Shown here piece by piece: positions 7,384 through 15,120 of a DNA stretch of 64,000 bases. Positions within the stretch are counted from its first letter, which is position 1; every line of letters starts with the position of its first letter. This DNA comes from Actinomycetota bacterium (GTDB lineage Bacteria; Actinomycetota; Geothermincolia; Geothermincolales; RBG-13-55-18). Where the stretch lies: NCBI GenBank assembly GCA_030019255.1, contig JASEFK010000002.1, forward strand, positions 171,347-235,346. Reading direction: 5' to 3'. A program made the translations under genes and the position numbers. A model generated the notes under the pieces. It did no database searches, was not told the DNA's origin, and saw only the letters and a program-made list of their open reading frames with translations.

Positions 7384-8346
7384 TCATAAACGGGGGGAGA
7401 TCTCTATATCCATGATGTGTTCCTTCATCTTGTGGGTGAACTGCAGGGTCTCGAAGACGTCGCTTATGCGCTTCTGAATGGCGGCGATGCGCTCCTCGTC
7501 CCTCTCCGGGTGAAAGAGGTGGCGGAACCTCCCCTGGGCCTTCAGGTACTCCTCCACCGGAAGGAGCTTGGCCTGGCCCTGGATGATGCGCTGGGTGCCC
7601 GCCGTGTAGGTGGTCTTCCCATTCTCGTGCTCATAGAGCATCCACATCCCGGTCTGCACCGCCAGCCGGGCGATCTTCACCGTGTGGCTGGAGGGGAATT
7701 TCCATCCCGGGGGGCAGGGGGCCTGGATCTCGATGTAGCGCGTCCCCCGGATCTCCCTGGCCTTGGCGAACTTGCGGAACATGTCCGTGGGATAGGCCAG
7801 GGAGGCGGTGGCCACGTAGGGGATGCCGTGGGCCACCATGATCTGGGCCACGTCCTTGCGCCACTCCTCCTTGCCCTTGGTGGTGTTGGTGGTCCAGGCG
7901 GCGTAGGGGGTGGCTCCGCTGCGCTGGGTCCCGGTGTTGGAATAGGCCTCGTTGTTGTAGCACACGTAGATGAGGTCCGCGTTGCGCTCCGCCGCCCCGG
8001 AGAGGGCCTGGATGCCGATGTCGTAGGTCCCCCCGTCTCCCGCCCACACCAGGATGGTGGGCTTCTCCTTGAACTTCCCCCTGGCCGTGAGGCGCTCGGC
8101 GGCCGCGGACATTCCCGAGCCCACCGCGCCCCCGGTGGCGAAGGCCATGTTCAGGGTGGGGAGATTGAGGGCGGACACGGGAAAGGGACTCTGCAGGACC
8201 GAGGTGCAGGAGGCTATGACGCACAGGATGGTGTTCCTCCCCAGGGCTTTGAAGGCCACCCGGAGGGCGGCGCTGCCCGGGCATCCCTGGCAGGCGGCGC
8301 TCCCCTGCAGGAAGAGCTCCTCGGCGGGAAAATCGCGCAGCCTCAC
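7384..8346 (-). CDS. porB: 2-oxoacid (pyruvate):ferredoxin oxidoreductase, beta subunit
   Basis: A 320-residue TPP-binding subunit of a four-subunit 2-oxoacid:ferredoxin oxidoreductase, which converts a 2-oxoacid and CoA to acyl-CoA, CO2 and reduced ferredoxin. The TPP motif is GDGGTYDIG with NNEAYSNTGTQRSGATP. Cluster cysteines appear as CQGCPG, ASCTSV and APCPPGW. The GTG start at 8346 overlaps the porA stop (GTGA), showing tight coupling. It is the last gene of porGDAB. The substrate, pyruvate or another 2-oxoacid, cannot be fixed from sequence alone; PorB-like motifs favour pyruvate. Confidence 0.9.
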   Translation of the reverse strand: MRLRDFPAEELFLQGSAACQGCPGSAALRVAFKALGRNTILCVIASCTSVLQSPFPVSALNLPTLNMAFATGGAVGSGMSAAAERLTARGKFKEKPTILVWAGDGGTYDIGIQALSGAAERNADLIYVCYNNEAYSNTGTQRSGATPYAAWTTNTTKGKEEWRKDVAQIMVAHGIPYVATASLAYPTDMFRKFAKAREIRGTRYIEIQAPCPPGWKFPSSHTVKIARLAVQTGMWMLYEHENGKTTYTAGTQRIIQGQAKLLPVEEYLKAQGRFRHLFHPERDEERIAAIQKRISDVFETLQFTHKMKEHIMDIEISPRL

Positions 8347-9563
8347 CGCACTCCCTCCTTCTTCCAGTACTCCTCCAGGCTCCTCTTCACTAGGCGGTGG
8401 TGCTCGTTCAGGCGCACCGCGGGCCAGTGGCTCCCGTGGGGCAGTTTTTCCTTGAAAGCGGCCATCGCGTTCTCCACGATGAGGTCATAGGGCACGTCCC
8501 GCCCTCCCAGGCCGGTGATGATGCCGTGGATGGAGGGGCCGCCGTTCCCGTAGACCGCCGCCTTGACCTCGGAAAACAGGGGGCCCTCTAGCCCGAAGGA
8601 GACGGCGCGGTCGATGACCAGCGCCGCGCGCAGGGGAGCCAGGAGCTCCCGGAGCTCCGCCACCGGGAAGGGACGGTAGGATCGTATCCTCACCAGGCCG
8701 CAGGGATAGCCCATCTCCCGCAGTTCGTCCACCGCCACGCGGCACTCCGAGGCCACGGTGCCCAGGGCCAGGAGGGCGTATTCCGCGTCCTCCATGCGGT
8801 AGGTCTCCACCAGCTCACCGTGATAGAAGCCCAGCAGGTCCCGGTATTCCCGGGCCGCCTCGGAGATGACCCGGCGGGCGTTGTCCATGGCCTGCTGCAT
8901 GGAGAACCTTACCTCCTCGTAGTCGTCGGGGTAGATCACCGACCCGTGGGTGAAGGGATACTCCAGGTCCAGCTTCCACAGGGAGCGGAAGGGGGGCAGG
9001 AAGCGGTCCACGGCCTCCTGATCGGGGATGTCCACCTGCATGTAGGTGTGGGACATGAGGAAAGCGTCGTAGCAGACCATGACCGGTAGGATGACCCGCG
9101 GGTCCTCGGAGATGCGGTAGGCCTGGATGACGGTGTCCAGTATCTCCTGGTGGTCGGCGCAGTAGAGCTGGATCCACCCCGTGTCCCGCGCCGCCATGGT
9201 GTCCTGGTGGTCACACCAGATGTTCCATCCCGGCCCCAGGGCCCGGTTGACGTTGACCATAACCATGGGAAGGCGGACGGCCGCCGCCCAGTGCAGGAGC
9301 TCGTGCATGTAGGCCAGGCCATGGGAGGAGGTGGCGGAGAAGGCGCGCACTCCCATGGCCGCCGCGCCGATCATGGCCGCCATGGCGCTGTGCTCGCTCT
9401 CCACGGGGATGTACTCGCACTCCATCTCCCCCTCGTCTATGAAGCGGGATATCTCCTCGATGACCTGGGTCTGGGGGGTGATGGGATAGGCGGACACCAC
9501 CTCCACCCGGGAAAGGCGCGCCCCCCAGGCGGCCACGTGGTTTCCGGTCTCTACCAGCCTCAT
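8343..9563 (-). CDS. porA: 2-oxoacid (pyruvate):ferredoxin oxidoreductase, alpha subunit
   Basis: A 406-residue alpha subunit with the pyrimidine-binding and transketolase-C-like domains. Signatures are SAYPITPQTQVIEEI, YIPVESEHSAMAAMIGAAAMG, SATSSHGLAYM and a C-terminal VLLALGTV-like region (YALLALGTVASECRVAVDELREMG). It binds the 2-oxoacid and CoA together with porB. ATG 9563 is preferred because AGAGG lies six bases upstream; ATG 9569 has no room for a ribosome-binding site. The start region lies inside a duplicated copy of the porD 3' end, so its translation signal comes from former porD coding DNA. Confidence 0.9.
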   Translation of the reverse strand: MRLVETGNHVAAWGARLSRVEVVSAYPITPQTQVIEEISRFIDEGEMECEYIPVESEHSAMAAMIGAAAMGVRAFSATSSHGLAYMHELLHWAAAVRLPMVMVNVNRALGPGWNIWCDHQDTMAARDTGWIQLYCADHQEILDTVIQAYRISEDPRVILPVMVCYDAFLMSHTYMQVDIPDQEAVDRFLPPFRSLWKLDLEYPFTHGSVIYPDDYEEVRFSMQQAMDNARRVISEAAREYRDLLGFYHGELVETYRMEDAEYALLALGTVASECRVAVDELREMGYPCGLVRIRSYRPFPVAELRELLAPLRAALVIDRAVSFGLEGPLFSEVKAAVYGNGGPSIHGIITGLGGRDVPYDLIVENAMAAFKEKLPHGSHWPAVRLNEHHRLVKRSLEEYWKKEGVR

Positions 9564-9643
9564 ATTCATCCTCTTTCACCATGCTCCTGGCCCTGGTGGG
9601 GCATTCCTCGGCGCACACGCCGCACCCCTTGCAGCAGCCTTGG
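9564..9643 (-). pseudogene. Duplicated 3' fragment of porD
   Basis: About 80 bases here match 9669-9748 with one mismatch until the last few bases. They encode the C-terminal ferredoxin motif again (CKGCGVCAEECPTRA, SMVKEDEYE). The period is 105 bases, exactly 35 codons, so the copy continues in frame after the porD stop. It is untranslated as porD and provides the porA ribosome-binding site. Confidence 0.85.
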
Positions 9644-9645
9644 TT

Positions 9646-9948
9646 TTACCGGTCCTTTCCGTCCTCATATTCATCCTCTTTCACCATGCTCATGGCCCTG
9701 GTGGGGCATTCCTCGGCGCACACGCCGCACCCCTTGCAGTAGTCGTAGTTTATCCTCAGTTCCTTGGTTATGCAGGCCTCAGGGCAGTATATCCAGCAGA
9801 GCAGGCACTTATTGCAGCGCTCCTGGTCGAGCACGGGACGGAAGGTCCTCCAGGTGCCGGTCAGCCCCACGCTCCCCTCCGAGGGTACGGAGAGGGTGGT
9901 GAGGAAACCTATCTCCTCCGGCTTCTCCTTTCTCTTCCTTCCGGGCAT
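9646..9948 (-). CDS. porD: 2-oxoacid:ferredoxin oxidoreductase, delta (ferredoxin) subunit
   Basis: A 100-residue 2x[4Fe-4S] subunit that carries electrons from the catalytic subunits to external ferredoxin. The cysteine sets are CNKCLLCWIYCPEA and CKGCGVCAEECPTRA. The N-terminal GLTGTWRTFRPVLDQERC is typical of PorD. ATG 9948 follows GGGGATAAGG. The tail EDGKDR and stop differ from the duplicated copy downstream, which reads EAGRDRKPRG in the same frame, so the stop may have arisen after the tandem duplication. It is the second gene of porGDAB. Confidence 0.9.
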   Translation of the reverse strand: MPGRKRKEKPEEIGFLTTLSVPSEGSVGLTGTWRTFRPVLDQERCNKCLLCWIYCPEACITKELRINYDYCKGCGVCAEECPTRAMSMVKEDEYEDGKDR

Positions 9949-10098
9949 CCTTATCCCCGTTTCCTCTCTTTTCCCGCGCGGCGGCAAGGATGCCCCGCGC
10001 GTTCCGGTATGCGGTCCTTCCTCCACACGATAGCAACCCCTCCGGCGGCGGTTATCCGAAATCAAGGCGCGGACATCCCCCCGCCGGTGGGGCCATGC

Positions 10099-10695
10099 TC
10101 AGGAGGCGGCGGTCCTCTCCCGGCTCTCCCTCTTCCCCGCTCCCGCCACCTCGCGCACGGAGGTGAAGCCCCTCCTGGCCGCTTCCATGCTGGCCTCCTG
10201 GCGACCGGGAGGGATGTTGCGGCGGATGACCTCGTTCACCGCCTCCAGGGGGATGAGTTCGGTGACGTAGGAGACCGCCCCCAGGAAAACCTGGTTCAGG
10301 ACGGGCATCCCCTCCACCACCATACCCAGGTCCAGGGCGATGGAGGTGGCGTCCAGCGCGTAGGTCCGGAAGGGGAGCCCACTCAGGGCGTCATCTTCCT
10401 CCTCCCGCTGGTTGACCAGGAGCACCGAGCCCTCCTTGGTTCCCTCCTCGAGTGCCGCCTGCAGCAGGGAGGGGCTCATCACCACCAGGAAGTCCGGGCG
10501 GTATATCTGGCTCCTCAGGTGGATGGGCCGGTCGTCCATCCGTACGTAGGACTTCACGGGGGCCCCCCTCCTCTCGGCGCCGAAGAAAGGGAAGGCCTGC
10601 ACCCGCTTGCCCACCAGGTCTCCCGCCTGGGCCAGGAGGTTGATGAGGGTCACCGCTCCCTGCCCGCCCAGGCTGTGAAAGCGAATCTCTACCAT
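10099..10695 (-). CDS. porG: 2-oxoacid:ferredoxin oxidoreductase, gamma subunit
   Basis: A 198-residue gamma subunit. Its signature N-terminus is EIRFHSLGGQGAVTLINLLAQA, followed by AFPFFGAERRGAPVKSYVR. This domain contacts CoA and holds the complex together. The ATG at 10695 follows AAAGGAAAAAA. A promoter lies 75-105 bases upstream, making this the first gene of the operon. The last 20 residues (GAGKRESRERTAAS) are basic and poorly conserved. Confidence 0.92.
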   Translation of the reverse strand: MVEIRFHSLGGQGAVTLINLLAQAGDLVGKRVQAFPFFGAERRGAPVKSYVRMDDRPIHLRSQIYRPDFLVVMSPSLLQAALEEGTKEGSVLLVNQREEEDDALSGLPFRTYALDATSIALDLGMVVEGMPVLNQVFLGAVSYVTELIPLEAVNEVIRRNIPPGRQEASMEAARRGFTSVREVAGAGKRESRERTAAS

Positions 10696-10769
10696 TTTTT
10701 TCCTTTAAACTGACATCCACCTCTCCGCCGCTTTTGGGCCGGGAAAGCTCGGGACCCACATAGACCAAA

Positions 10770-10799
10770 TATATAGCACACGCAAGTTTAGCTTGTCGA
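10770..10799 (-). promoter_or_regulatory. Promoter of the porGDAB operon
   Basis: On the minus strand TCGACA (10799-10794) and TATATA (10775-10770) are separated by 18 bases, a good sigma-70-type match. The predicted leader is about 65 bases. Confidence 0.55.
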
Positions 10800-10881
10800 T
10801 GAGAGGGATTCCCTCCCCGCCCCGGCGTCGTCCACCACAGGCCCGAGGCCTCCCGGCAGGACGGAAGGGGCCGGTGAAGCG

Positions 10882-11754
10882 CTAGTCCGGAGCCAACTCC
10901 TCGTCGGTGTCCTCCACGATCTCGTCCTCCACCTCCTCCTCCGGCTCCACCTCCTGGGGCGGCGGGCCGAAGTAGGCGGCGGGGACGGTGAACTTCTCCC
11001 CGTGCTCGAGCTCCAGGGTGACCCTCTCGTGGAGGACGTCGTGGGCCACCACCCTGGCCGGTCCCCGCTCCGTCTCCACCTTCTCCCCCACCGCGGGAAC
11101 CCAGCGGAGGAAGCGACGGTAGGCATCCTGCTCGTAGTGGAGGCAGCACATGAGGCGACCGCAGATGCCGGATATCTTCGCCGGGTTGAGGGGGAGGTGC
11201 TGCTCCTTGGCCATGCGGATGGAGATGGGGTGGAACTGGTTGAGGAAGGTCACGCAGCACAGGGGCCGGCCGCAGGGCCCCAGGCCCCCGATCATCTTGG
11301 CCTCGTCCCGCACCCCTATCTGCCTCAGCTCGATGCGCGTCTTCAGGGTGGAGGCCAGGTCGCGCACCAGGGCCCGGAAATCCACCCTCCCCTCGGCGGT
11401 GAAATAGAAGGTTATGGAGCTGCCGTCGAAGGCGTAATCCATGTCCACCAGCTTCATGGGCAGCTGGTGCTTGGCGATGAGCTCCAGGCACTTGCGCCAG
11501 GCGCGGTCCCGGCGGAACTCGTTGCGCTCCTTCTGCTGGCGGTCCCGGTCCGTCGCCCTCCTGATGACCTTGCGCAGCTTCTCCGGGTCGCGGGGATCGG
11601 GTATCTCCCGGGGGGGGACCACCACCACTGCGAATTCCACTCCCTTGGGCGTGGGGACCATGACCTCGTCCCCCACGCGCAGGGACAGCCGGTCGGGATC
11701 ATAGTAGTGGACCTTCCCGCCTTTCTTGAAAACCACTCCCACTACCGTGGCCAT
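10882..11754 (-). CDS. ricT: RicT/YaaT-type PSP1 domain protein
   Basis: A 290-residue PSP1-domain protein. The family signature is GGLGPCGRPLCCVTFL with GICGRLMCCLHYE, six cysteines that in Bacillus subtilis RicT bind [4Fe-4S] clusters within the RicA-RicF-RicT complex, which aids RNase Y-dependent mRNA maturation. The C-terminus is a long acidic tail (EVEPEEEVEDEIVEDTDEE). ATG 11754 follows GGGAGGTTGAAG. It lies downstream of holB as in Firmicutes. RicA and RicF genes are not in view, so the partner set here is unknown. Confidence 0.92.
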   Translation of the reverse strand: MATVVGVVFKKGGKVHYYDPDRLSLRVGDEVMVPTPKGVEFAVVVVPPREIPDPRDPEKLRKVIRRATDRDRQQKERNEFRRDRAWRKCLELIAKHQLPMKLVDMDYAFDGSSITFYFTAEGRVDFRALVRDLASTLKTRIELRQIGVRDEAKMIGGLGPCGRPLCCVTFLNQFHPISIRMAKEQHLPLNPAKISGICGRLMCCLHYEQDAYRRFLRWVPAVGEKVETERGPARVVAHDVLHERVTLELEHGEKFTVPAAYFGPPPQEVEPEEEVEDEIVEDTDEELAPD

Positions 11755-11915
11755 CTTCAACCTCCCGGCGCCCTCCCCCGACGCCCGGGGCGCGAGGTGG
11801 GCGCCACTTCCCTGAACCCGTCGTGCTCCGGCCCTTCACCGACCGCCGGACCCGCACGGCGTCCGCTCCAAGCGGTCGGGGCGATTCCCGGAGGCCCGGA
11901 AACCGTTCTCCTCCA

Positions 11916-13073
11916 TCAGGCCGGCACGCGGCCAAGTATGCCTCTGAGCTCCATCACCAGGTGGGAGAAGAGGAGCTCTTCGTCCACGTTGGCGTCCAGC
12001 GCCTTCCCGGCCTCCCGCAGCCTTTCCAGGCACTTGCGGACCCGCGGGGCGTCGAGGTGCTGGGCCTCTCTTTCCAGTTCCTTCCTCCACTCCGGGTTGA
12101 GAAGCAGGGAATCCCCCGCCTCTCGTCCCTCCTCCCCCATCAGGATCAAGAGCATTATATCCCGGTAGAAAGAGGCCATGCCATCCAGCAAGTCGTGGGC
12201 GGCCAGGCGCCTCGCCCGCCTGTTGCGGCGGGAGATCTCCTCCTCCCGGCGCTTTCGCAGGCGCTCCGCGCTCCTCCTGTCCAGGGCCTCCAGGTAGGCC
12301 TCCATACCCTCTTCCCCATCCTCCAGCCTGAGGTCGTGCAGTTCGCGGCGACAGGACTCCATTCTCTCCAGAGCCTCCCGGAGGGTGAGGCGGCGCAGGG
12401 AGGCGGCGCACTCCACGCCCTTCCTCCAGTAGGCCGCCGCCTCCGGGTGGCGCGCCCAGGTAACGGCGCGGCCGAACATCCCTCCCGCCCGGCGCGCCAG
12501 GGACCGCGCTTCCTCCCGGGGGAGGCCCTCCCTCTCCGCCAGGTATTCCTCCAGCTCCCGCGAACCGATGGAGGCGAAGCGCACCTCCCGGCAGCGGGAG
12601 ACCACGGTCGGGAGCAGGTTTTCCCGGCTCTCGGAGACCAGGATGAGGTAGGTGTCCGGCAGGGGTTCCTCCAGGGTCTTGAGTAAGGCGTTGGCCGCCT
12701 CCGCGGTCATGGACTGCGCCTCGTCTACCACCACCACGCGGCCCCGTCCCTCCACGGCCTTGCGGTGGAGGATGCCCTCCAACTCGCGTACCCGCTCCAC
12801 CCTTATGTTCATCCCCTCCGGCTCGAGCAGGTGCAGGTCGGGGTGCACCCTCGCCGCCACCCTCCGGCAGGAGGGGCAGCCGTCCGCGTCCCCGGAGGGG
12901 CAGAGGAGGGCCGCGGACATCACCAGCGCAGCGGTGAACTTTCCCACGCCGCGCGGCCCGGTGAAGAGGAGGGCGTGGGGGACGTCCCCCCGGCGGAGCA
13001 TGGAGCGGAGATACGCCACGGCGGCCTCTTGCCCGTATATCCCTCTCCACGTGCAGCCTTCTTCCCGGCCCAT
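11916..13073 (-). CDS. holB: DNA polymerase III subunit delta prime
   Basis: A 385-residue AAA+ clamp-loader subunit. It has a P-loop TGPRGVGKFT, a zinc-binding cluster (CPSGDADGCPSC with an upstream Cys), Walker B-like VVVVDEAQ and the SRC motif (VVSRCREVRF) that serves as the arginine finger. Delta prime helps open the sliding clamp. The C-terminal half is charged, helical and longer than the E. coli protein (334 residues). ATG 13073 with AGGAG upstream was chosen over an upstream in-frame codon. tmk is upstream and ricT downstream, the classical Gram-positive order. Confidence 0.92.
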   Translation of the reverse strand: MGREEGCTWRGIYGQEAAVAYLRSMLRRGDVPHALLFTGPRGVGKFTAALVMSAALLCPSGDADGCPSCRRVAARVHPDLHLLEPEGMNIRVERVRELEGILHRKAVEGRGRVVVVDEAQSMTAEAANALLKTLEEPLPDTYLILVSESRENLLPTVVSRCREVRFASIGSRELEEYLAEREGLPREEARSLARRAGGMFGRAVTWARHPEAAAYWRKGVECAASLRRLTLREALERMESCRRELHDLRLEDGEEGMEAYLEALDRRSAERLRKRREEEISRRNRRARRLAAHDLLDGMASFYRDIMLLILMGEEGREAGDSLLLNPEWRKELEREAQHLDAPRVRKCLERLREAGKALDANVDEELLFSHLVMELRGILGRVPA

Positions 13074-13287
13074 CTTCCGGACTCCTAACCCATGCCTTCC
13101 GCTTATCCGACGTTCGGTCACCCGCCAAGGTTAACGAGATTCCCTGCCCGGTGATGCGAGAACGTGAAACCGGACGGCTTTCCCTCCGCTAGCTTAATCC
13201 TCAATCCTCACGGGCGCCGCCCGCTTTGACCCGCGGAGGCCCTTCCGGCCCCGCTACCCGGACCTTCGCTCCCCCCTCCCCTTCGCC

Positions 13288-13305
13288 CCCCGGGACAATC
13301 CGGGG
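13288..13305. other. Short hairpin between tmk and holB
   Basis: CCCCGG and CCGGGG pair around a six-base loop in the 289-base gap. There is no T-run on either side, so a terminator role is doubtful. Nothing else was recognised in this gap. Confidence 0.35.
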
Positions 13306-13362
13306 ACAGGGAGAGGAAATAAGAACGGGTTAAGGAACCGGTCCCCTCCCGCGGGGCGGTTC

Positions 13363-14022
13363 TCAGGGGAGGATCTTCATTACCTCCTCCATCACCCGGT
13401 GATGGATGGTCTCCGGCTTGTCCGCCCCGTTGAGCACCACGTAACGGTGGGGGAAGAACTTGGCCAAGGTGCGATAGGCCTCCTGCACCTGCTCGTGAAA
13501 GGATTCCGGCTGCCCCTCCATCCTGTCTAGGGCCTTCTTGTGCTTCTCCAGCCTCTTCAGGCCCACCCGGTAGGGTATCTCGAGGAGAAAGGTAAGGTCG
13601 GGATAGAGATCGTCGGTGATCCATTCGTTAAGGTTGCGCACCCCTTCCAGGCCCACCCGCCTGGCCACCCCCTGGTAGGCCAGGGAGGAGTCCAGGTAGC
13701 GGTCGCAGAGGACCACCTTTCCCGCCTCCAGGGCCGGCTTTATGACCTCGTAGACGTGCTGGGCCCGGTCGGCGGCGTAGAGCACCGTTTCGGTGAGGGG
13801 ATGCATCTCCCGGAAGGCGGGATCCAGCAGGATGCGCCTTATTTCCTCGCCCAGCCTGGTCCCGCCCGGCTCGTGCGTGGCCACCACGTCCACCTTCATG
13901 CGGATGAGGTGAGCATGGAGCATGTTCATCTGGGTGGTCTTTCCCGATCCCTCCACGCCCTCGAAGGTGATGAGGACTCCCTTCCTTTTCGCCGCCGGCC
14001 TCAAAGCGTTCCTGTGGCTCAT
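13363..14022 (-). CDS. tmk: Thymidylate kinase
   Basis: A 219-residue dTMP kinase producing dTDP for DNA synthesis. The P-loop is FEGVEGSGKTTQ, the DR(Y/H) motif is CDRYLDSSLAYQG, and the substrate-binding HEPGGTRLGEEIR is present. Length is normal. The ATG at 14022 follows GAAAGGAAGGAG. It leads a likely tmk-holB-ricT unit on the minus strand. Confidence 0.96.
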   Translation of the reverse strand: MSHRNALRPAAKRKGVLITFEGVEGSGKTTQMNMLHAHLIRMKVDVVATHEPGGTRLGEEIRRILLDPAFREMHPLTETVLYAADRAQHVYEVIKPALEAGKVVLCDRYLDSSLAYQGVARRVGLEGVRNLNEWITDDLYPDLTFLLEIPYRVGLKRLEKHKKALDRMEGQPESFHEQVQEAYRTLAKFFPHRYVVLNGADKPETIHHRVMEEVMKILP

Positions 14023-14476
14023 CTCCTTCCTTTCTTCCTCTCCTCCGTCCCGTCAAGGGAAAAGTTTATCCCCCGCGGCGGTTCCAGTCCACCAGGAATC
14101 CACGCCAACTTCTCCGAGTGGCGGAAGCGGGAGGCCGTACCTCGGTTTCTCCCGGGGTGTCCCCGGCGCCGAGGGCAGGTCGTGATGGGCACCGCCGGAC
14201 GCAGGGATCAAAACGGCGGGTTCCGGTGCGGATTCCCTCGTTGATTCCGGCCTCCCGCATTTCCGGAACATAACCGTTTTATCGCGAAACTCCGGCCTCC
14301 GGCTGCCTTTCAACCCTGTGTCGACTGCGGCCGCCGCACAGGCTCGTTCCCCGGGAGCTGCCCTGAACGCCGGTGCCGGCGGATGGAGTTTGACGTACCC
14401 TGCCGCCTGGGGGCCGGGTGGGACAAGTATGGCCACCTCGGTGAGGTCGCGCGGGGTTCGGCCTCCTTCCCCGCCC
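14023..14476. other. Intergenic region between fumarase beta and tmk
   Basis: 454 bases with open frames on both strands but no recognisable domain, RNA gene or repeat. It presumably carries the tmk promoter; none with convincing boxes was found. Confidence 0.4.
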
Positions 14477-15037
14477 TTACGGCCGGGCCAGGTGGGCGAA
14501 GACGTCGCCCCCCCTGAGATCGTAGGCCACGAGGACCGGGAAATCCTCCACCTCCAGCTCGTATACGGCCTCCGGGCCCAGGTCCTCGTAGGCCAGTAGG
14601 CGCACGGCCCGCACCCGGGAACCCAGCAGGGCCGCGGCTCCCCCGATGCCCACCAGGTAGAGGACGCCGTTTTCCACCAGGGCACGCCTGGTTTCCGGGG
14701 AACGGGGCCCCTTGCCGATGCAGGCGGCGATGCCCTCCGCGGCCAGGCGCGGTGTGTAGGGATCCATCCGGGAGGCGGTGGTAGGCCCCACCGAGCCGGC
14801 GGCCTTTCCCGGGGGCGCGGGGCTGGGACCAGCGTAATATATTATCTCCCCCTTCAGGTCCACCGGTGGCCGTTCCCCCCTTTCCAGGGTCTCCACCAGC
14901 CTCCTGTGCGCCTGGTCGCGGGCGGTGATGAGCCTCCCGGTCACCAGCAGGCGATCCCCCGCCGAGACCCTTTCCCGGAACTCCCGGGTGAGGGGGGTGG
15001 TCACCCTTATCCCTCCGCCCTCCCTGCCGTCAGCCAT
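14477..15037 (-). CDS. fumB: Fumarate hydratase class I, beta subunit
   Basis: A 186-residue C-terminal-domain subunit of the two-subunit, oxygen-sensitive [4Fe-4S] fumarase/tartrate dehydratase family. Hallmarks are GDRLLVTGRLITARDQAHRRL, IIYYAGPSPAPPG, GSVGPTTASRMD and GKGPRSPETRRAL. It interconverts fumarate and malate together with the alpha subunit. Unusually, the alpha subunit gene (16764-17618) is separated from it by an MFS permease. ATG 15037 follows GCGAGGTGAAGG. The symbol denotes the subunit, not E. coli FumB. Confidence 0.88.
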   Translation of the reverse strand: MADGREGGGIRVTTPLTREFRERVSAGDRLLVTGRLITARDQAHRRLVETLERGERPPVDLKGEIIYYAGPSPAPPGKAAGSVGPTTASRMDPYTPRLAAEGIAACIGKGPRSPETRRALVENGVLYLVGIGGAAALLGSRVRAVRLLAYEDLGPEAVYELEVEDFPVLVAYDLRGGDVFAHLARP

Positions 15038-15120
15038 CGCCCTTCACCTCGCTTCGCCAAGAACCAGGAGATCCGTACCGGGATGGTCCTGACTTGAATT
15101 CCCGTGCCGTTTTCCCCACT

